Assembly (NCBI GenBank): GCA_903916255.1
Contig: CAIWVW010000057.1
Span: 1-53,404 of the forward strand
DNA: 53,404 nucleotides
Origin: an uncultured Bacteroidota bacterium
GTDB lineage: Bacteria; Bacteroidota; Bacteroidia; JABEUT01
Direction of reading: 5' to 3'
Both the position numbers and the translations under genes were made by a program. Shown one piece after another: positions 50,454 to 53,404 of this stretch; position 1 is the stretch's first letter; the number at the start of each line of letters is the position of its first letter. Under the pieces are notes generated by a model. It was not told the DNA's origin. It did not search any database and saw nothing but the letters and a program-made list of their open reading frames with translations.

Positions 50454-51923
50454 TTATATTTTCTTAATCACCTCTGTCATTTCATGAATGGCTTTGCCCA
50501 TTTCTTCCGGGTTCATCCAGCCAAAACCCATGCGGGTAGCGTTCAGCTTTTTCCCATCCGCATCATGAATTAATCCGCTTGAAAGTGCAATTCCCCTTTT
50601 CATTAACTTCACGGATAATTCCGGCAAAACTACTTTTTTGTTGAATTTGGCCCAAACTGCCAGTCCGCCATCAGGCTTTTTAAAGTCTATAACATGTCCC
50701 AGTTTTTCCTGTAACATCTTACATGCAAAATCTCTCCGCGAGTGATATTCCTTCAAAGATTTTTTCATGTGCCTTCTTATCTCGCCAAAGTTGTACATTT
50801 CAGCCACCGCCTTTTCTAACACAGGGTCGCCCTGTACATCCACTATCTGCCTGTACTTGCTTAATTCATTAATTATAACTTCTGGAGCAGCCACATACCC
50901 TATGCGCAGGGCGGGAGCAATGGTTTTGCTAAGGGTGCCAATATAAATGACCATTCCGTTTTTATCGGAACTGGCCAAAGGGAGAATCGGATTGCTTTCA
51001 TAGTGGAAATCGTAATCGTAATCATCTTCCAGAATGACAAAACCGTATTGCTCGGCAAGTGCCAGTAATTCCATCCTGCGCGATGCGCTTAAGGTAACAG
51101 TAGTAGGGTAGTGGTGGTGTGAGGTAACGTACACTGCACGTATTTTCTTTTTCCGGCAGAGTTTTTTCAATTCATCCATGTTCATTCCCCAGTCATCGAT
51201 AGGTACCCGTGCAAGATTAGCCCCGCAATTGATAAATATTTTATCGGTATAGTAGTAACCTATATCTCCCACCACAACATTGTCACCCTTTTCTAAAAGC
51301 AAGCGTGCAAGCAGGTATATTGCCATCTGGCTTCCTCTGGAAATAAAAATATTATCTGCAGTAGTCTGAAAATCCCGGGTTGTATTTAATTCCTGCGACA
51401 AAACAGTCCGTAAATCTATATTACCCCGGTTATCTACATACGATAGATTATGCAACCACGATGGGCGGTTTATAATTCCCTTATATGTGCGCGCCAGTTG
51501 TTTAATAGGCACCAGTCTCACATCCGGCCCGTCATGAAAACCCATAACCCAGCGGTTGGTATCACCGGATTCTTTAATAGTGGTGTTAATTTTTAATTTG
51601 TATCCGGGATTCTCTGCGGCTGTTTTTTTATCATCCGATAAATTCCACTTCACAGGCATAATCTCCGGCAGTTCAGTACTTACAAAAGTTCCGCTTGTGT
51701 CCGCAGTATATATCCACCCCTGTGCATCCAGCTCAGTGTATGCGTTTACAATCGTTTTGCGGTGTACTTTTAAAAGAGATGATAATTCCCGCGAGGATGG
51801 AATTTTGCGCCCCGGTTGCAGCTGTCCGCTCTTTATTGCATGGATGATAGCATTGCTGATTTGCAGGTAAACAGGCAACTCACCCTTTTTATTTTTTAGT
51901 GAAATACTGTTCCATAAAAACAT
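50454..51923 (-). CDS. MocR/PdxR-family transcriptional regulator
   Basis: A 489-residue fusion of a GntR-type winged helix (about 12-82; GRKIPSSRELSSLLKVHRKT) with a class I aminotransferase-like domain (about 125-489). The PLP lysine is Lys333 (YIGTLSKTIAPALRIGYVAA); the partner aspartate lies in LEDDYDYDF near 300. MocR proteins use PLP as effector or cofactor and often control vitamin B6, GABA, taurine or D-alanyl-dipeptide genes. Its promoter contains an operator-like set of TGGACTA sites. The nearest gene on the other side is the secreted YciI-like gene, so that gene may be its target, or it may only regulate itself. Which effector it senses is unknown. Confidence 0.9.
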   Translation of the reverse strand: MFLWNSISLKNKKGELPVYLQISNAIIHAIKSGQLQPGRKIPSSRELSSLLKVHRKTIVNAYTELDAQGWIYTADTSGTFVSTELPEIMPVKWNLSDDKKTAAENPGYKLKINTTIKESGDTNRWVMGFHDGPDVRLVPIKQLARTYKGIINRPSWLHNLSYVDNRGNIDLRTVLSQELNTTRDFQTTADNIFISRGSQMAIYLLARLLLEKGDNVVVGDIGYYYTDKIFINCGANLARVPIDDWGMNMDELKKLCRKKKIRAVYVTSHHHYPTTVTLSASRRMELLALAEQYGFVILEDDYDYDFHYESNPILPLASSDKNGMVIYIGTLSKTIAPALRIGYVAAPEVIINELSKYRQIVDVQGDPVLEKAVAEMYNFGEIRRHMKKSLKEYHSRRDFACKMLQEKLGHVIDFKKPDGGLAVWAKFNKKVVLPELSVKLMKRGIALSSGLIHDADGKKLNATRMGFGWMNPEEMGKAIHEMTEVIKKI

Positions 51924-51924
51924 A

Positions 51925-51969
51925 GTGGACTACTTTATATATAATAATTGGACTACAAATATAGTCCAA
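51925..51969. promoter_or_regulatory. Operator-like sites around the MocR promoter
   Basis: Site 1 GTGGACTA 51925-51932 abuts the start codon; site 2 TTGGACTA 51948-51955; site 3, inverted, TAGTCCAA 51962-51969. Sites 2 and 3 form an inverted repeat (AATAATTGGACT mirrored by AGTCCAAATTATT) around TATATTTG (minus strand, 51956-51963), a perfect -7 element. PdxR-type MocR proteins of Corynebacterium recognise a related AGTGGWCTA motif, as I recall. Confidence 0.7.
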
Positions 51970-52176
51970 ATTATTCTCAGTTTTGCATCGTGAAATTGAT
52001 ATACTTATAAAGTGATTGAAAGAGGAAATGTTAACAAGAGTTAAATTTTAAAACAGGCGCCACAAGTAAGAATAAAAAAGTCGTCTGATAAAAAAACTGT
52101 AACTAATTCCAATATCAATCCGTCGTATGTCAAAATCGTTACTCGAATAAAATTTCAATAATTTAAAAAAACACCT

Positions 52177-52647
52177 ATGAAAAAACAACTTGGACTAATT
52201 GCTGCCATTATGGCTACCACATTATGTTTTGGACAAAACGCAACACCAGCCGAAACAACCCCGTATGATTCTGTACTCGCGAAAAAATTGGGCGCCGATG
52301 AATATGGAATGAAAGGATATGTAATGGTAATTCTGAATACCGGCTCTGCCAATATAAAGGATGCGGCCGAACGGAATAAAATTATGGAAGCGCACAGAAG
52401 GACGCTGGAAACATGGGGACAGGAAGGTAAACTCGTATTTGCGGGGCCCTTCATGCAGGACAATGACATGCAGGAAGTTTTTATTATGCAGGTAAAAACC
52501 ATGGATGAGGCAAAAAAACTGGCTGATAATGACCCCGCCGTTCAGGCAGGAATATATTCGGTGGAATACCATTTGTGGTACGGCCCGGCTGCCTTGCAGG
52601 AAATTGCGCCTCTGAATAAAGCTATTCAGAAAAAGAAACTGTCTTAA
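52177..52647 (+). CDS. Secreted YciI-like (YCII-related) protein
   Basis: A 156-residue protein with a signal peptide (LGLIAAIMATTLCFGQ, cleavage near residue 20) and a YCII-related ferredoxin-like domain at about 45-135: YVMVILNTGSANIKDAAE, IMEAHRRTLETWGQEGKLVF, AGPFMQDNDMQEVFIMQ, ADNDPAVQAGIYSVEYHLW. The His of the AHRR segment is the residue usually proposed to be catalytic or structural in the family. Secreted YciI homologues are less common than cytosolic ones and their role is not known. It is divergent from the MocR regulator with 253 bp between the starts, an AT-rich stretch in which the first 45 bp hold the operator and the rest shows no clear feature. Confidence 0.75.
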   Translation: MKKQLGLIAAIMATTLCFGQNATPAETTPYDSVLAKKLGADEYGMKGYVMVILNTGSANIKDAAERNKIMEAHRRTLETWGQEGKLVFAGPFMQDNDMQEVFIMQVKTMDEAKKLADNDPAVQAGIYSVEYHLWYGPAALQEIAPLNKAIQKKKLS

Positions 52648-52867
52648 TAAAGACGTAGTTGGGACAAAGCCCGCCGTGGCTTAGCATATCGTGGAGGATA
52701 GTGTTTAGGTTGCGGCGGCGTAGTCCCGGAAATAATGTTGGTTAGAATTTTGCGAAGGGTTAAGCCCTGCGCTTTTATGAATAATGCCCTAAAGTATTTA
52801 AATAACATTTCACTTGTTAGTGCAGCAAGTCCTGTAAGGACGAAATCGTATCGTAATAGATAAATAA
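52648..52867. other. Intergenic region with palindromic repeat
   Basis: No gene seen. GTCCTGTAAGGAC at 52830-52842 is a small palindrome followed by GAAATCGTATCG, of a type I associate with intergenic repeats in Bacteroidota. Upstream are pieces such as GTAGTTGGGACAAAGCCCGC that also look repeat-like. Confidence 0.35.
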
Positions 52868-53176
52868 TTACTCCAACAAATCCTTATGCTTCTCTATAAA
52901 GCCCGGTGAAAGTTTTTGGTGCAGCTTAATTACTTTCCAATTCAGTAACGATTTAAAATCGTTCATGGCTTTTTCCGATAAAACCTGGTGTTCGGAAACG
53001 AGGTTCCAGTCAAGTTTATCTTTAAATTGTTCCATAAATGCTTCCGACAGATGTTTATGTTTGGAGACCCGTTCCCAATTTATATCGTCTTGAATAAATT
53101 TATCTACCGATGAGTTTAATTTTAATTCCGTAATCAGTTCGTGAATTTCCCGGGCTAATGAAGGTGTGTATTGCAT
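52868..53176 (-). CDS. Small protein with three 23-residue repeats
   Basis: A 102-residue protein. After an N-terminal helical lead (MQYTPSLAREIHELITELKL), three repeats with tryptophans at residues 34, 57 and 80, period exactly 23: INWERVSKHKHLSEAFMEQF, LDWNLVSEHQVLSEKAMNDF and LNWKVIKLHQKLSPGFIEKH. The consensus is W-x-x-(V/I)-S-x-H-(Q/K)-x-LS-x-x-(F/A)-(M/I)-x-x-(F/H)-K. Similar repeats occur in phage and bacterial proteins I cannot name with certainty. No signal peptide. Likely a helical solenoid for protein contact; the function is unknown. Confidence 0.65.
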   Translation of the reverse strand: MQYTPSLAREIHELITELKLNSSVDKFIQDDINWERVSKHKHLSEAFMEQFKDKLDWNLVSEHQVLSEKAMNDFKSLLNWKVIKLHQKLSPGFIEKHKDLLE

Positions 53177-53298
53177 GGTGTTGGGTTCATTAAGTAATTG
53201 TTAATTTAATTTTTCATACAATTACGAATATACAAAAAAATCAGCGTATTAAGTGTGACTTAAAGCATTCCCCCTTTTCACCCGTTCATCCAAATAAT

Positions 53299-53306
53299 TA
53301 CCTTTG
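53299..53306 (+). promoter_or_regulatory. -7 promoter element TACCTTTG before the DinB-family gene
   Basis: A perfect TAnnTTTG, 28 bp before the ATG at 53335. TTTTC at 53275-53279 lies 19 bases upstream near the -33 position, but without the G. Confidence 0.55.
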
Positions 53307-53334
53307 TATAATAACAATTAAAATCTTTTCACCT

Positions 53335-53404
53335 ATGGCAATTAAAGACGGAATGATAATGGAGTTTAAACATGAAATGGAGGCACCCGCAAAATGCTGG
53401 GGCG
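53335..53404 (+). CDS. DinB-family protein, N-terminus (partial, probable frameshift)
   Basis: The frame begins MAIKDGMIMEFKHEMEA, which fits the start of DinB/YfiT-like four-helix proteins (EFKHEMEATRKML-type). After Ala17 the reading goes PAKCWG, unlike the family; one extra base after GCA (about 53384) would give EATRKMLGR, the expected sequence. So a one-base deletion near 53384 is likely, either real or a sequencing error. The rest is outside the window. DinB-like proteins are often metal-binding thiol-dependent enzymes or of unknown function. Confidence 0.55.
   Translation, partial: MAIKDGMIMEFKHEMEAPAKCWG

Noticed and set aside
1-53404. tRNA, rRNA, transposase or prophage genes
   Set aside because: No T-loop GGTTCGAATC-type segment, rRNA conserved block, DDE transposase or integrase motif was seen in either strand.

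Overview
The window is a chromosomal segment of a Bacteroidota bacterium, probably from the Chitinophagales/Sphingobacteriales side of the phylum. The evidence is a subtilase with a type A, and a very long protein with a CHU_C (type B), type IX secretion sorting domain; a TonB-dependent receptor with an N-terminal carboxypeptidase-regulatory-like domain; a CarB that lacks the C-terminal allosteric domain; a MocR regulator, a GH92 mannosidase and a PrsW protease; and many starts preceded by the Bacteroidota -7 element TAnnTTTG. G+C looks close to 40% by eye, with some clearly AT-richer single genes. I see no rRNA, tRNA, CRISPR array, transposase or prophage.

Layout. 1-4.8 kb: 5' end of purD, a frameshifted O-antigen-ligase-like gene, an MMPL/RND exporter and a heavy-metal-associated (HMA) protein. 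4.9-10.5 kb: an outer-membrane barrel protein divergent from the HMA gene, an LD-carboxypeptidase, apaG, a small carboxypeptidase-regulatory-domain protein and a TonB-dependent receptor. 10.5-16 kb: an isolated 58-codon gene with its own promoter and terminator, an acyl-CoA synthetase, a perfect 44-bp palindrome and a YadA-head-like adhesin. 16.3-27.9 kb: carB, a small lipoprotein, a subtilase, the CHU_C protein, an M28 peptidase and cysS. 28-32.8 kb: a likely operon dprA - lipoprotein - double ABC ATPase - prsW, with a small hypothetical gene upstream. 32.9-36.2 kb: tandem secreted paralogues, then vapB-vapC-radA. 36.3-45.7 kb: a glycan block (methyltransferase-GT2 fusion, glycerophosphodiesterase, YfhO-type membrane protein, GT4, GH92). 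45.7-49.1 kb: a 475-bp regulatory gap, then panD, a flippase-like membrane protein, a heptose-phosphate adenylyltransferase domain protein and thiL. 49.2-53.4 kb: an AT-rich unknown membrane protein, a MocR regulator with a visible operator, a secreted YciI-like protein, a 23-residue-repeat protein and the start of a DinB-family gene.

The genes are mostly envelope and surface functions (glycan assembly and trimming, secretion-signal-bearing proteins, lipoproteins, export) mixed with housekeeping genes (purD, carB, cysS, dprA, radA, panD, thiL). The most unusual material lies at the DNA level: short palindromic elements that sit in frame inside thiL, a GT4 gene and the ABC ATPase linker; a 9-bp tandem repeat that encodes part of a lipoprotein signal peptide; three 9-bp direct repeats phased exactly 21 bp apart in the gap before panD; an operator that embraces the predicted promoter of the MocR gene; and 23-bp inverted repeats around a terminator. 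Two coding sequences (O-antigen ligase, DinB) appear to be one base short, which may be real or may be sequencing error.
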